Assembly (NCBI RefSeq): GCF_019703515.2
Contig: NC_059363.1
Location: 1,268,501 to 1,332,500, forward strand
Direction: 5' to 3'
Origin: Myxocyprinus asiaticus
Lineage: Eukaryota > Chordata > Actinopteri > Cypriniformes > Catostomidae
DNA length: 64,000 nt
Shown: piece after piece, positions 35,868-46,529 of the stretch
How the letters are laid out: the number at the start of each line of letters is the position of its first letter
How positions within the stretch are numbered: position 1 is the stretch's first letter
Made by a program: the position numbers and the translations under genes
Notes under the pieces: model-generated
Told to the model about the DNA's origin: nothing
Database searches by the model: none
The model's input: the letters and a program-made list of their open reading frames with translations, nothing else

Positions 35868-36695
35868 GACCTCACGAAAAGTCGTACATAATTTACAAGT
35901 TGGCTATTTCGTATGGTCTCGCACAATGTTGTTCACGTAAACTCATACGACTTCATCACGTGCAAATTCCTGGATTTTGTTTTTTTTAACTTTTTTACCC
36001 AATTTGGAATGTGCTCCAAGTCCTCGCCTCAATCCGGGTGGCGGAGGATGAATCTCAGTTGCCTGCACGTCTGAGACTGTCAATCCGCGCATCTTATCAC
36101 GTGGCTTGTTGAGCGCGTTACCATGGAGACGTAGCACGTGTGGAGGCTTCACGCTATTCTCTGCGGCATCCATGCACAACTCACCACGCACCCCACTGAG
36201 AGCGAGAACCACATTATAGCGACCACGAGGAGGTTACCCCATGTGACTCTACCATCCCTAGCAACCGGGCCAATTTGGTTGCTTAGGAGACCTGGCTGGA
36301 GCCACTCAGCACGCCCTGGATTCGAACTAGCGACTCCAGGTGTGGAAGTCAGCGTCTTTTACCACTGAGCTATCCAGGCTCCCAATTCCTGGATGTCTAA
36401 TGGGGAAGTGCGAGTTCCGCGCACGAGTCATTAAGGACGTACTTATTAATATTATGCCCTTACCCAAACCCCTTATCTAAACTTAACCGATCAGTAGAGT
36501 GTGTAAACATGACAGGAAGCTGTTGTGTGTGTCAGAAGCAAGTAATTGTCACGTATTAGATGGAGACGTTGTCCAGCGACGTCATTGGCTGCAGTGAAAG
36601 TCGTAGGAATTCAAATGAGTGCAGCCGTACGATATCATACAAATTAGCCAAATTTAGAAAATCGTACGAATCCTGATGATTTCGTCATGAGAGTG
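35868..36695. mobile_element. inverted-repeat element split by a SINE
   Basis: The left end reads CTCACGAAAAGTCGTACATA and continues AGTTGGCTATTTCGTATG; the right end, reverse-complemented, reads CTCATGACGAAATCATCAGG and TTTGGCTAATTTGTATGA. These are imperfect inverted repeats of about 50-60 bp. SINE copy 3 sits inside, with duplications of host element sequence. No transposase frame. Confidence 0.6.
35976..36383 (-). mobile_element. tRNA-derived SINE, copy 3, with target duplication
   Basis: Minus-strand copy, head at the right, with an 11-bp duplication AATTCCTGGAT at 35965-35975 and 36384-36394. Relative to other copies its 3' body lacks the block around GGTGGCGTAGTGACT. It retains GATTCGAACTAGCGACTCC (B-box region). 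Confidence 0.9.
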
Positions 36696-36916
36696 TGTTG
36701 GCATGTTGGCTACACCAACTGACTTTCATTTGGGGAACAAAAGTTTTTCAGTTATTCATAATATTTTAAAACAAAAATGTTTAATTGCCTTTTTTTAAAT
36801 AAATAATTATTAAAGATCATTCCAAACTACTCATGCCAACATTTCAAGAAATACAGCTTTAAATAAGACTTTTATTTTTTACTGTGTCCGGACATTTACA
36901 CCACATAGACATTTTT

Positions 36917-37265
36917 AGTAGGGATGCACCGATCCGATACCTGGATCGGTATCGGCTCCGATACTGGTGTTTTTAGATGGATCGATGTAACATAGTTCAA
37001 TGAAAGGAGGAGGCGAGAACCGGCTTAACAATATAAATAATAGTTTAATAAGAAACTGAAGCAAAAAGACAAACACACACAGGTGTTGGGCAGCTGCCCG
37101 TAACTCTCTCTCTCTGTCGCACTGCCGTCTCCGGTCACCTTTATCCCTCTCAGGCTTAAACAGCCTAATTAGGGGCTGGGTGTGCACAATCACGGCCCAG
37201 CCCTGCCCTCCGCCCTGCCACAATCGGGTATTGGTCTGACAAGCCCGATCCAAATCCGATATTGT
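36917..37265. repeat. hAT-like terminus with an inserted GC-rich repeat
   Basis: Opens TAGGGATGCACCGATCCGAT, a hAT-type end with CCGATAC repeats. At 37005-37225 lies sequence homologous to the direct repeats at 55890 and 56460 (GAGGAGGCGAGAACCGGCT, CCTTTATCCCTCTC, TGTGCACAATCACGGCCC). CCGATCCAAATCCGATA resumes near 37245, suggesting insertion into the hAT-like element. Confidence 0.55.
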
Positions 37266-37386
37266 GTGTTAGTCATGTTCGTTACTGTCAAGCTCCAGAA
37301 ATGACATAAAAGAACTATGAAAGCACCATTTAAGTAGTCCATATGACTCGTGCATTTTAGTCAAAGCCTCTTAAAGACATGAAATA

Positions 37387-38634
37387 CACTATATTGCCAA
37401 AAGTATTCGCTCATCTGCCTTTAGACGCATATGAACTTAAGTGACATCCCATTCTTAATCCATAGGGTTTAATATGACGTCGGCCCACCCTTTGCAGCTA
37501 TAACAGCTTCAACTCTTCTGGGAAGGCTTTCCACAAGGTTTAGGAGTGTGTTTATGGGAATTTTTGACCATTCTTCCAGAAGCGCATTTGTGAGGTCAGA
37601 CACTGATGTTGGACGAGAAGGCCTGGCTCGCAGTCTTCGCTCTAATTCATCCCAAAGGTGCTCTATCGGGTTGAGGTCAGGACTCTGTGCAGGCCAGTCA
37701 AGTTCTTCCACACCAAACTCGCTCATCCATGTCTTTATGGACCTTGCTTTGTGCACTGGTGCGCAGTCATGTTGGAACAGGAAGGGGCCATCCCCAAACT
37801 GTTCCCACAAAGTTGGGAGCATGGAATTGTCCAAAATCTCTTGGTATGCTGAAGCATTCAGAGTTCCTTTCACTGGAACTAAGGGGCCAAGCCCAGCTCC
37901 TGAAAAACAACCCCACACCATAATCCCCCCTCCACCAAACTTCACAGTTGGCACAATGCAGTCAGACAAGTACCGTTCTCCTGGCAACCGCCAAACCCAG
38001 GCTCGTCCATCAGATTGCCAGATGGAGAAGCGTGATTCGTCACTCCAGAGAACGCATCTCCACTGCTCTAGAGTCCAGTGGCGGCGTGCTTTACACCACT
38101 GCATCCGACGCTTTGCATTGCACTTAGTGATGTATGGCTTGGATGCAGCTGCTCGGCCATGGAAACCCATTCCATGAAGCTCTCTACGCTCTGTTCTTGA
38201 GCTAATCTGAAGGCCACATGAACTTTGGAGGTCTGTAGTGATTGACTCTGCAGAAAGTTGGCGACCTCTGCGCACTCTGCGCCTCAGCATCCGCTGACCC
38301 CGCTCTGTCATTTTACGTGGCCTACCACTTCGTGGCTGAGTTGCTGTCATTCCCAATCGCTTCCACTTTGTTATAATACCACTGACAGTTGACTGTGGAA
38401 TATTTAGTAGCGAGGAAATTTCATGACTGGACTTGTTGCACAGGTGGCATCCTATCACAGTACCACGCTGGAATTCACTGAGCTCCTGAGAGCAGCCCAT
38501 TCTTTCACAAATGTTTGCAGAAGCAGTCTGCATGCCTAGGTGCTTCATTTTATACACCTGTGGCCATGGAAGTGATTGGAACACCTGAATTCAATTATTT
38601 GGATGGGTGAGTGAATACTTTTGGCAATATAGTG
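37387..38634 (-). mobile_element. complete Tc1-like DNA transposon
   Basis: A 1248-bp element with inverted termini CACTATATTGCCAAAAGTAT and ATACTTTTGGCAATATAGTG, flanked by TA at 37385-37386 and 38635-38636, the Tc1/mariner target duplication. The termini match for about 28 bp with few mismatches. It carries an uninterrupted transposase frame, so it is a recent insertion. Confidence 0.93.
37469..38500 (-). CDS. Tc1-like transposase, apparently intact
   Basis: Cut-and-paste transposase of the Tc1/mariner superfamily. From the Met at 38500 ([17 protein letters not shown]) it has 343 residues, the usual Tc1 length; an in-frame upstream Met at 38584 would add 28. The N-terminal paired-like helix-turn-helix ([20 protein letters not shown]) is followed by a GRPRK AT-hook-like motif. 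The catalytic triad is present: Asp in LWSDESRF, Asp in FQHDCAPVH and Glu in [10 protein letters not shown], with 34 residues between the second Asp and the Glu (DD34E). The glycine-rich [15 protein letters not shown] block is intact. No stops or frameshifts. Activity cannot be judged from sequence alone. The frame on the opposite strand is a shadow. Confidence 0.92.
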   Translation of the reverse strand: MGCSQELSEFQRGTVIGCHLCNKSSHEISSLLNIPQSTVSGIITKWKRLGMTATQPRSGRPRKMTERGQRMLRRRVRRGRQLSAESITTDLQSSCGLQISSRTERRELHGMGFHGRAAASKPYITKCNAKRRMQWCKARRHWTLEQWRCVLWSDESRFSIWQSDGRAWVWRLPGERYLSDCIVPTVKFGGGGIMVWGCFSGAGLGPLVPVKGTLNASAYQEILDNSMLPTLWEQFGDGPFLFQHDCAPVHKARSIKTWMSEFGVEELDWPAQSPDLNPIEHLWDELERRLRARPSRPTSVSDLTNALLEEWSKIPINTLLNLVESLPRRVEAVIAAKGGPTSY

Positions 38635-39427
38635 TAGCTTTGTGAATCGCAAACGGCTGCATTAAATAATTAAATATATAGCATGCTTGCGCAGCGCGTT
38701 AGTGAATGGCACACACTCGTAGCACACGCATGCTGAAGCCCTTGCGGATATTTTCAGTTTTCTGTTTCTGTCCTCAAGCGATGCGCAATATGTGAGCGCT
38801 ACAACATCGCTACACATGCATCTCAGATGCTCAATAGTTCAGTTCGTTTATTACATGCATTGAGAACGGGACCAGAGGAACATTTCGCCAGATTTTGAAT
38901 AAGAAGCGAATTAAACTAGCACACATACAGACATTTACAGGACCTTTCTGGAGAGTTCTGAACGTCAAAATAAAAGCCTGATTGTTTTAAAGTTAAAGGT
39001 GCACAACTGAAATAAATTACTATTGTATGAACTTATTAAATTATTAAATTAAATTACTATGTGAACTTTGTAATGGATAACATAGAGGTCTAGATCTCAT
39101 CTGAGCCTGAGCTCAAGTCTATCTGAAACTGCTGCTCTTCCTCAACTGTGTATATTTTGGAATGTGACGCATGGACGTTCGAGGAATGTAGCTGATCTTT
39201 TCTGCAAGATGCTGAGGGAATGTTTTACGTTCTTTTGCGAGTTCCTTTGGGTTCCTCTGATGCAAATGTGCCACCAGTAACATGCAGAATGTGAGGAATG
39301 CTGATTGAAATTCACTCAGACACAGTCAGGGTTATTGTGTAGGAAAGCACTTCTGGAGTGAGGATGAATTTGACTAGATTCTGACGTTAAATCCAATCGT
39401 ATGACTGTCCTTGCCTCCTTGTTTTAG
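38635..39427. other. intergenic or akt1 5' intronic sequence
   Basis: No gene or repeat recognised. Sequence is unique and moderately AT-rich. Confidence 0.35.
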
Positions 39428-39544
39428 TCTGATTGGAGAGGATGCACTTCTACTCCCTCTATAATCCCGATCCTGAAGACATTACAGTGTGTAGACCATA
39501 CAAGAGGAAAGGTTGTGGCTATGAGCTAATCAGCACGTTTTTAG
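39428..39544 (+). other. candidate 117-bp exon with a start codon, gene unassigned
   Basis: A strong acceptor (CTTGCCTCCTTGTTTTAG) ends at 39427 and a strong donor (TTTTTAG|GTGAGA) follows 39544. An ATG at 39442 opens a frame of 34 codons running to the donor in phase 1, beginning MHFYSLYNPDPEDITVC; an in-frame TGA lies upstream. The peptide looks coding in composition but I recognise no family. It sits 4.4 kb upstream of, and on the same strand as, akt1 coding exon 1. It may be an akt1 5' UTR exon with an upstream frame (if spliced to 43900 it would stop after three codons) or the start exon of an alternative transcript. Confidence 0.4.
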
Positions 39545-41250
39545 GTGAGAATGGTCAAGCACCACTTACATTTTAGGTCATGTGTATCTCATATGAATGC
39601 ATCTCTTAGTCTTAATTAATATTATCCACACTTGAGAACAGTCATGCTGTTTTAAGAGCGTCCCGCCATGAACATTGTTAACATGGCGAGTTTGGTTGCA
39701 TTTGGTTGTGATCCATCTAGCTGAAAGTAAGAACATGTCTTTTGGAAATACTCCCCTAAGAAAAGCATCAGCCAGGGGAACCCAGAACCAGACGAATAAT
39801 TATAACAAGACAAACTTTGTCTGGAACTAGTTGTTCCATCCTCACAGACTGGTCGATTTTGAAATATGTAGTTTTGCATATCCCAAATTACTATATTGTA
39901 CATTTTAGCATGACTCTGGAACGCTGTAATGACCAATCAGCATCTAAGACTGCAACTTTCCATTTAATATCCAAAGACCAATGCATATCCCCCCCAATGA
40001 TCAAAACAAAATAGACAGACAAGTAAGGCTGGTAAGGCTTTATCTCCACGTGTGTGTATAAATGATGTTGTATCCACACGTATCGTCATCATATAACAGT
40101 ACTGGAATCATGTATGGCTTTAAATGGAGAGTGAGGGCCCCAGGCACCGCGGATCATGTGACCCACGAGTGGGGTATTGGGTTCATTCACACTGCTGGTT
40201 CTGGCTGCATGCCATTGCATCGTTTTCCTGCCGTTGTGTGTGTGTGTGGACCGCTGTAGCAACACACACACACACACCAGTTATGTTGGAAACAGCTCAG
40301 TGTTTTGGATTAGAAGCTCTGGAACACAACAAACCAACTTGTTAATTTCTTTTTGTGCATGTTTCTCATTGCATTTGTAAGACACTTTGGATAAAATGCT
40401 ACAGTTACAGAAATGTGAGCTCACACTGGTGGTGTGTTAATTGCTCTGTTCCAAAAACTAGTGAGCTGCCTACCTAGACAGCGTTTGAATGCATAGTACA
40501 TACGCCTGTTCCACATATAGTCAACAACATTATGCTGTCTTCGAAGATAGCTTGTTTTGGACAAATTTTAAGACCGCATCATAGCCATTGTGACAAGCCT
40601 GATCATATTACATTTGTTTTAGATCTTTTATTTTTTTTATCTGGAAGGCATCATCTATTTATCATATGCAAAACATCTTAAAAAGTTCAGATTTACAAAC
40701 CAGACAGCACATGCAGGGGCGTGGCCAGAAGGGTGGCACCTGGTGGCAGCTGCCACCCTAAAAATTAGCTTGCCACTCCAACTCGTTCCTAGCTCACATA
40801 GTGGAGACGGCGCGCAACGGCTTAACTCCTCCGTGTCGCGAACGTTCCGCACGTTGACAACGTTCCGCCTCAGTCACCCAAAGTCATTTTTGCAAAATGA
40901 TTACGTGGGTTCATATCGCGTATTACGGCGTATTTCAAGGTGAAATGTTCACTGTTTGGCGTGGGAAAAAAAAGAGGTTTTTAAGGTTAATGCTTTATCG
41001 AGTTTTAAATTCAGAAAACCGACCGACTGACCTCCCTACCCTAACCCTTGAACCTAAACCTAACCGAGAGTGTCAGAAAAAGTAATTGTGAGATGAAAAA
41101 CACAACCATGTTATTTTGTGGTGCTTCTATGACACTTTGGGTTCACGTGTGGACTTGCGTGATCTTCAGGACTCATATCCCGCTCCTTTACATCACAAGT
41201 GCAACGCTCTATCAGTCGAGCTACCGTGCAGTTTAATCACACTTGAACAC
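39545..41250. other. upstream region of akt1 with repeat fragments
   Basis: Contains short GT and CA runs (40231-40248, 40262-40277), a fragment of the 12691 MITE at about 40665-40715, and a fragment at 40712-40860 related to the element at 14011 (GCAGGGGCGTGGCC). No gene recognised. Confidence 0.4.
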
Positions 41251-41259
41251 ACCAGACGG

Positions 41260-41550
41260 GCTGGTTTGAGTATTTCTGGGATTTTCACACACAACAGTCT
41301 CTGGAATTTACTCAAAATGGTGCCAAAAACAAAAAACATCCAGTGAGTGTCAGTTCTTTGGAAACATCTTGTTGATGAGAGAGGTCAACAGAGAATGGCC
41401 AGAATGGTTTGAACTGACAAAGTCTACAGTAACTCAGATAACCACTCTGTACAATTGTGGTGAGAAGAATATCATCTCAGAATGGGGGGGAGGGGGACCT
41501 ACACAATATTAGACAGGTGCTTTTAATATTCTGGCTGATTGGTGTATACT
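41260..41550 (+). repeat. dispersed-repeat fragment
   Basis: Blocks GAGAGGTCAACAGAGAATGG, CAGATAACCACTCTGTACAA and GAATATCATCTCAGAATG resemble a multi-copy fish repeat I have seen in introns but cannot class. It ends near TTGGTGTATA at 41549. Confidence 0.45.
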
Positions 41551-41663
41551 AGAGTGTTATGTTGTTAGCTTAGTAACAGGGCAAAGTGAAACTCTTTTGA
41601 ATTCAGTTGCGATGTGGTTCATGTGGGGAGTGCTGTATGTAAGTGTTGTCACCATACCAAAAT

Positions 41664-41855
41664 TTGAGACTTGTGCCTCTGCAGAACAAAAATGGGCGTT
41701 TTCCAATCATTGGGTGTTTTTCAACAGCTCTACACGATTTGCCAACTACATTGAGATTCCCTACTTTCATTGGATAGTTGAAAAACGCCCATCCCGGTTT
41801 GAAAACACCCACAGATTAGGAAACGCCCATTATTGCTCCGCAGAGACCTACTGTA
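41664..41855. mobile_element. small inverted-repeat MITE
   Basis: The left arm CTCTGCAGAACAAAAATGGG continuing CGTTTTCC pairs with the right arm GGAAACGCCCATTATTGCTC continuing CGCAGAGA. Inner arms also pair (GGGTGTTTTTCAAC with GTTGAAAAACGCCC). It is too short to encode protein. Confidence 0.6.
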
Positions 41856-42004
41856 TACTTAGAAAATTTCAGTAGTGGGTACCGATATCGGTAAAGTTTC
41901 ACAATTTTCCAAAATAAATAGGTAATATGCTTTTGAACACACCCCTTTAGCCTATATAATGTTACATTTCAATGTAAATTTTAAATCAAAACAATAGCAT
42001 GTTT

Positions 42005-43130
42005 CCTTTGAGTGGGGATAGTTCTCCCCAGAAATGAAAATTCTCTCATTATTTACTCACCCTCATGATATCTCAGGTGTGTATGACTTTTTTTTCACCA
42101 GAACACATTTGAAGAAAAATAGTAAAATATCTCAACTCAGTAGGTCCTTAAAATGCAAGTGAATGGAAATTTCTCTTTTGAAGCTCCAAAAATCACAGAC
42201 AGTCATCATAAACGTCATCCATACGACTCCAGCGGTTAAATTAATGTCTTCTAAAGCGACACGATCACTTTGGATATAAATCATGCTTCCAGCATGGTCA
42301 GCATCAGTATATATGTGTGATGTAATCGTGTTGGCACGTGAAACACGTGAGAACTGACACACGTGCATCACAGCCAGAAGAGCAGCGCTGTTTACAAGTG
42401 AGAAGGAGGAACACTGTACAGAAGCTTCATTGGTTTTGATCTGTTATTATCTGTTTCTTTACTCACAATGGTGCGTTTGTGTGTTTATCCTGGATGTCTC
42501 AACTGAGTGGAGAACATGAGATTACGTCTGTATCCATGGCAATGCGAATACGTCACACGAGAGACCACTTGGACTCCACCCTCTCCTAAAGCGTTGTATT
42601 ATAGTTAAAAAGTACTTAGTAAAGACGCTGACTTCCACACCTGGAGTCGCGAGTTCGAATCCAGGGCATGCTGAGTGACTCCAGCCAGGTCTCTTAAGCA
42701 ACCAAATTGGCCTGGTTGCTAGGGAGGGTAGAGTCACATGGGGTAACCTCCTCTTGGTCGCTATAATGTGGTTCTCGCTCTCGGTGGGGTGTGTGGTGAG
42801 TTGTGCATGGATGCTGCAGAGAATAGTGTGAAGTCTCCACAGGCACTATGTCTCCACGGTAACACGCTCAACAAGACACGTGATAAGATGCGTGGATTGA
42901 CTGTCTCAGACACGGAGGCAACTGAGATTCGTCATACGCCACCCAGATTGAGGTAAGTCACTACGCCACCACGAGGACTTGGAGCGCATTGGGAATTGGG
43001 CATTCCAATTTGGGGATAAAAAATACATTTAAAAAAGTACTTAAATATTGATCTTTTTCGCACTAAAAGTGAGCTTTAGAAGACATTAATTTAACCGCTG
43101 GAGTCGTATGGATGACGTTTATTCTGACGT
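42005..43130. mobile_element. foldback MITE interrupted by a SINE
   Basis: The left arm around 42208-42252 and the right arm around 43080-43124 are perfect complements over about 42 bp, sharing the ACGACTCCAGCGGTTAAAT block. The left outer arm (GAAAATTCTCTCATTATTTA) resembles the element at 15164; the right outer arm is reduced. SINE copy 4 lies between the arms. Confidence 0.75.
42619..43031 (+). mobile_element. tRNA-derived SINE, copy 4, 5'-truncated head, with target duplication
   Basis: A 12-bp duplication AAAAAGTACTTA flanks it at 42607-42618 and 43032-43043. The copy starts within the tRNA head at GTAAAGACGCTGAC, lacking the A box but keeping the B box GAGTTCGAATCC, and ends at TTCCAATTTGGGGA. 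Confidence 0.9.
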
Positions 43131-43169
43131 TTAATCTTGGCTAGTACTTTTCTAATGCAATTTAAACTT

Positions 43170-43290
43170 TGTATTGCAGCCCTTATTATGTTATTGTATC
43201 CTTAAGATGAATCGCTTTTGTTGTATCCTTCCCCGTTTTGTAAGTCGCTTTGTATAAAAACGTCTGCTAAATGAATAAACGTAAATGAAG
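43170..43290 (+). repeat. tRNA-SINE / LINE 3' tail fragment
   Basis: TTGTAAGTCGCTTTGTATAA followed by ACGTCTGCTAAATGAATAAA is the conserved 3' tail of a widespread fish SINE group. The complement occurs at 51045-51090. Confidence 0.65.
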
Positions 43291-43899
43291 TGGCATATGG
43301 AGTTGCTGCTTATGTTGAGTGTTCCCAATCAGCCACTTATGAGGTTAAGATGCTGCGTTAGAAGGAAGCTCCCTATATAGACAGCAACCTAGCTCACTAG
43401 GTTTCAGAACAGAACAGAGGCCCTTTTGGCCCCTCAGGCCCCTCATCTGCATGTCTGTCTGAGCTCGGGTTGTTGTAAACATATTACTTCCTGTAAAGCA
43501 CACAGACACTGGTCAACACGTTTGTGTTTATTCACGACAGTGCCAGTCTTTAAAGTCTTCTTCCTTTAGCACAAGAAGTAATGCCTTCTGCAGTATGCAT
43601 GAGACTGCAAGCAAGCAATTGCTGCAATGCAAGACTGACAGTCAAGTGTTGCAGAAAGCAGACATGCATCATTTGATGTTGCTGATAATGGATTGTAATA
43701 TTGTAATCATTTACTGAACAAATTGAATTGCGCCTGGAGTTTTTATGAAGGACAGATTTAGAGGCACTTCTGGGTTTATTGTAAAATGCAGCACATGCCA
43801 TGATACCCATATGTGTTTAGATGGGATGTTTAGTTTAGAATGCATTAGTTTAATGACTAGAAATTGGTCTGATTTTAACTCCATGCTGTTCTCCTATAG
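43291..43899. other. sequence immediately upstream of akt1 coding exon 1
   Basis: Unique sequence ending in the pyrimidine-rich acceptor CTGTTCTCCTATAG at 43899. No transposon recognised. Confidence 0.4.
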
Positions 43900-44034
43900 G
43901 TGACCTGTGACAAGAGGCTTAACGCTGGCCGGAACGCTGCGTTTGACGCTCTGGATAGACAGACGGTCTTCGGCAGGAGAGCATGGCGACGACAAACGTG
44001 GCGATTGTGAAGGAGGGATGGCTTCACAAACGAG
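43900..44034 (+). CDS. akt1: akt1 first coding exon (coding part 43983-44034)
   Basis: AKT1 is the serine/threonine kinase recruited to membranes by PIP3 through its N-terminal PH domain and acting in PI3K signalling. The exon runs from the acceptor at 43899 to the donor CGAG|GTGTGTG at 44034. It has 83 bp of 5' UTR and an ATG at 43983 that opens MATTNVAIVKEGWLHKR, then splits a Gly codon in phase 1, the same boundary as mammalian AKT1. The VAIVKEGWLHKR stretch is identical to AKT1 and differs from AKT2 and AKT3. The N-terminus is two residues longer than the human MSD start. The next exon should encode GEYIKTWRPRYFLL, and I do not find it before the window ends, so the intron exceeds 20 kb here. 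It is head-to-head with zbtb42. Confidence 0.92.
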
Positions 44035-46060
44035 GTGTGTGCGTTGTGTTATATGGATGCACTGATCTGAGGAGCGACTCTTTGCTGTTTCCGTATTAAG
44101 CCGCTTTGATAAAGTACAGAACATGTAGCACTCAGCGTAAAGGCTGTGAGTAAACACAGCGAAAGAAAGGGGAAGTTACGGAGAACCTGTGAGCATCCAT
44201 TCATCACACAACAGCTCAATAGATTTCCCTTTAGGCTGTTCTCTTTTACATTCACACACACATACTACAACTAAATGCAATTGCTCTGTCAGTCACCGCT
44301 TTTCTGAGTGTATAATCATGTACGCACACACACACAGTTTAGTTATGTACAAAAGTGAGAACCGCATTCCACAGCCCAATTTTGCTTCTGAAAACTTCAG
44401 GTAGTGACAGCCATATTTACATTAAGAGTCCATGCTAAAGTCTCTATGATATTCTGGATCTAGATATGGTTAAGGTCCTTCCTTCAGTGTAAACAAATGG
44501 GATTCTGGCTCCAGTTTTAATGTTTGCCAGGGTAAAATCAACAAGACATGAATTCAGTCATCATTTGCATTAGTATTGCAAGCATACAGGACAACTTAGG
44601 TACATTTCTAATTTCAACATTATTTGTACTTCAGACCTTTGTTTTGCTGGAAATGAAAAACTAGCTTCATACCATGTGACCCACATTTGGTTGTCGACCA
44701 TTGAAAATGGGTGAAATTGAAACATTTCTGGATGAAGCCATATCGAGAGCCCCATATGTCTGGGATTTAACCATATTGGGCCTTAAAAGTGAAGATGCAA
44801 AAAGGAAAGTTTGTTCTGAACCAGAATCTAAAAGGATATTAACATATCTTTAATACTTCTTGAGTTATGTGCACTCCAACTTTGGAAAAAAGTGTTTTCC
44901 CCCCCATTTTTGGACTCACACCATTGGCATATTCAACAAGAGGTGCTGAAGTCAACTGAATTTAGTAATAGACCTACTTACCTCTATGTAAAAATAAAAT
45001 CATGATGCTGACACCATCCTTAGGATATTTTTTTGACCTGTAGTGTTGCTCCAAAATCACAGGCGCAAATGCTCATTTTGATCCCCCTCTCCAAAATAAT
45101 GGATTACTCAGTAAATATTGATTCATGGTATTTAAAGGTTTGTCTTTCACCATCATTTCAACACCTTGCTTGCCTAGTAATATGTTGCATTGTTGAGTAA
45201 TTTTTCCAAAAACTTTTTTTTTCAATTTTCCCACGCAGTTTGGACGACACATGACAAATGCAATCAAATCATATCTACTTGACTTACCAGAACTTCTGTT
45301 TAAAAAACACAGACAGCACAGTTGTGTGTGATGGTTTTAGCAGAAGATATTCTCTGCTGTGACGTCAGATGGCTGTCTGGTTAACCAGAAGAGGAAATGT
45401 AGAGGAGGGTGGTGGAGAGGGGGGGCGTTATTTAGATCTCAGCGACTGATAGTGAAAAATGTGAATGGGTGTTTGCAGAGAGAGGAAGTGCATTTTACTC
45501 TTGTGCTCTCACTAAAAATAATGTCTGTGCTAACATTAGCATATAAATGACCTTAAAGTGAACAGACATGGACAAAACTCATGAAACATTTAGATTTTTA
45601 TATGAATCTTTAAGAAATCTCATTATGTAAAATGTTATCTGAAATCTATATTTAACATCTTAGCATTCCTGCAGACCCTCAATTTTGATGATTAGAGGCT
45701 ATTTTTAGGTAAGCAATGATATAAACATTTTTGGTCAATTCCGATACCGATGTTAACAAAAACCAAGAGGCAGAGACCAATATTTTGCCACTTACCTTAT
45801 TTTGTCATCAGATCGCTGCTTTGCTTGGGTCATTTTTTCATATGGGTGTTTTCATGCTTATGGACGATATGACATTGGTTTTTATTTGGTCAATGATAGG
45901 CCGATATATGTCGGTGGCTAATACATCAGTGCATCCCTAGTTATTATAGTTTTCGATCCCATGGTGATCTCAACGTGTGTTAGCTAGCTTCACCTTGGAG
46001 TTTATATGTAATTCTTTATATTATTACTGGAGTATTCTGTATAACTTAATTCTGAAAACC
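44035..46060 (+). other. akt1: akt1 intron, first part
   Basis: Mostly unique sequence. A hAT-like terminus fragment lies near 45735-45940 (CGATACCGATGTTAAC; AGTGCATCCCTAG). No exon recognised. Confidence 0.4.
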
Positions 46061-46335
46061 AATCAGGTTGCTGTGTTGTCATAGCGCCGGCATCTGTGCA
46101 GAGTGAAATGTCACCGGGAGTGTCTGTGTCTTTTGATTGGACGGCGTCCGTCGCCCTTGGCCAGATCAAAAGGCTTCTGGTGAATGGGTGAAGATGTCAC
46201 GTCACCGTCAGCTCACCTTTGCCACCATCTGCCATCTCATAGATGGTGTGTTTACTGCATTTGACCCGCTCTCAAAGCGTGCTGTCCAGTACCGTAACGT
46301 CCAGACACAGAGCACTCTCTCAGTTTAATAGAACC
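46060..46335. other. possible conserved noncoding element in the akt1 intron
   Basis: A unique, balanced-composition segment. Inverted CTTTTGAT (46129) and ATCAAAAG (46164) motifs flank GGACGGCGTCCGTCGCCC, itself containing the palindrome GGACGGCGTCC-like core. E-box-like CATCTG sites follow. Regulatory function is inference. Confidence 0.3.
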
Positions 46336-46529
46336 GTGTGAAATCTGACAGTGTCTGTCCAGCTCAAGAATTTTTCAGTGCAGTTTTCCAGTCATGGAAA
46401 ATGAGAAAAATGCCTAAATGTCCTGGAAAATATTTTAGTATAATAAAACAGTTTGATTGTGTTGCTGACAAGGTTTTTGTTTAATATACAAGTATTGATA
46501 TAGTGCAATTTTTTAAAAATTCCAAATCG

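Noticed and set aside
37548..38177. 209-codon frame antisense to the Tc1 transposase
   Set aside because: Shadow frame opposite an intact transposase.
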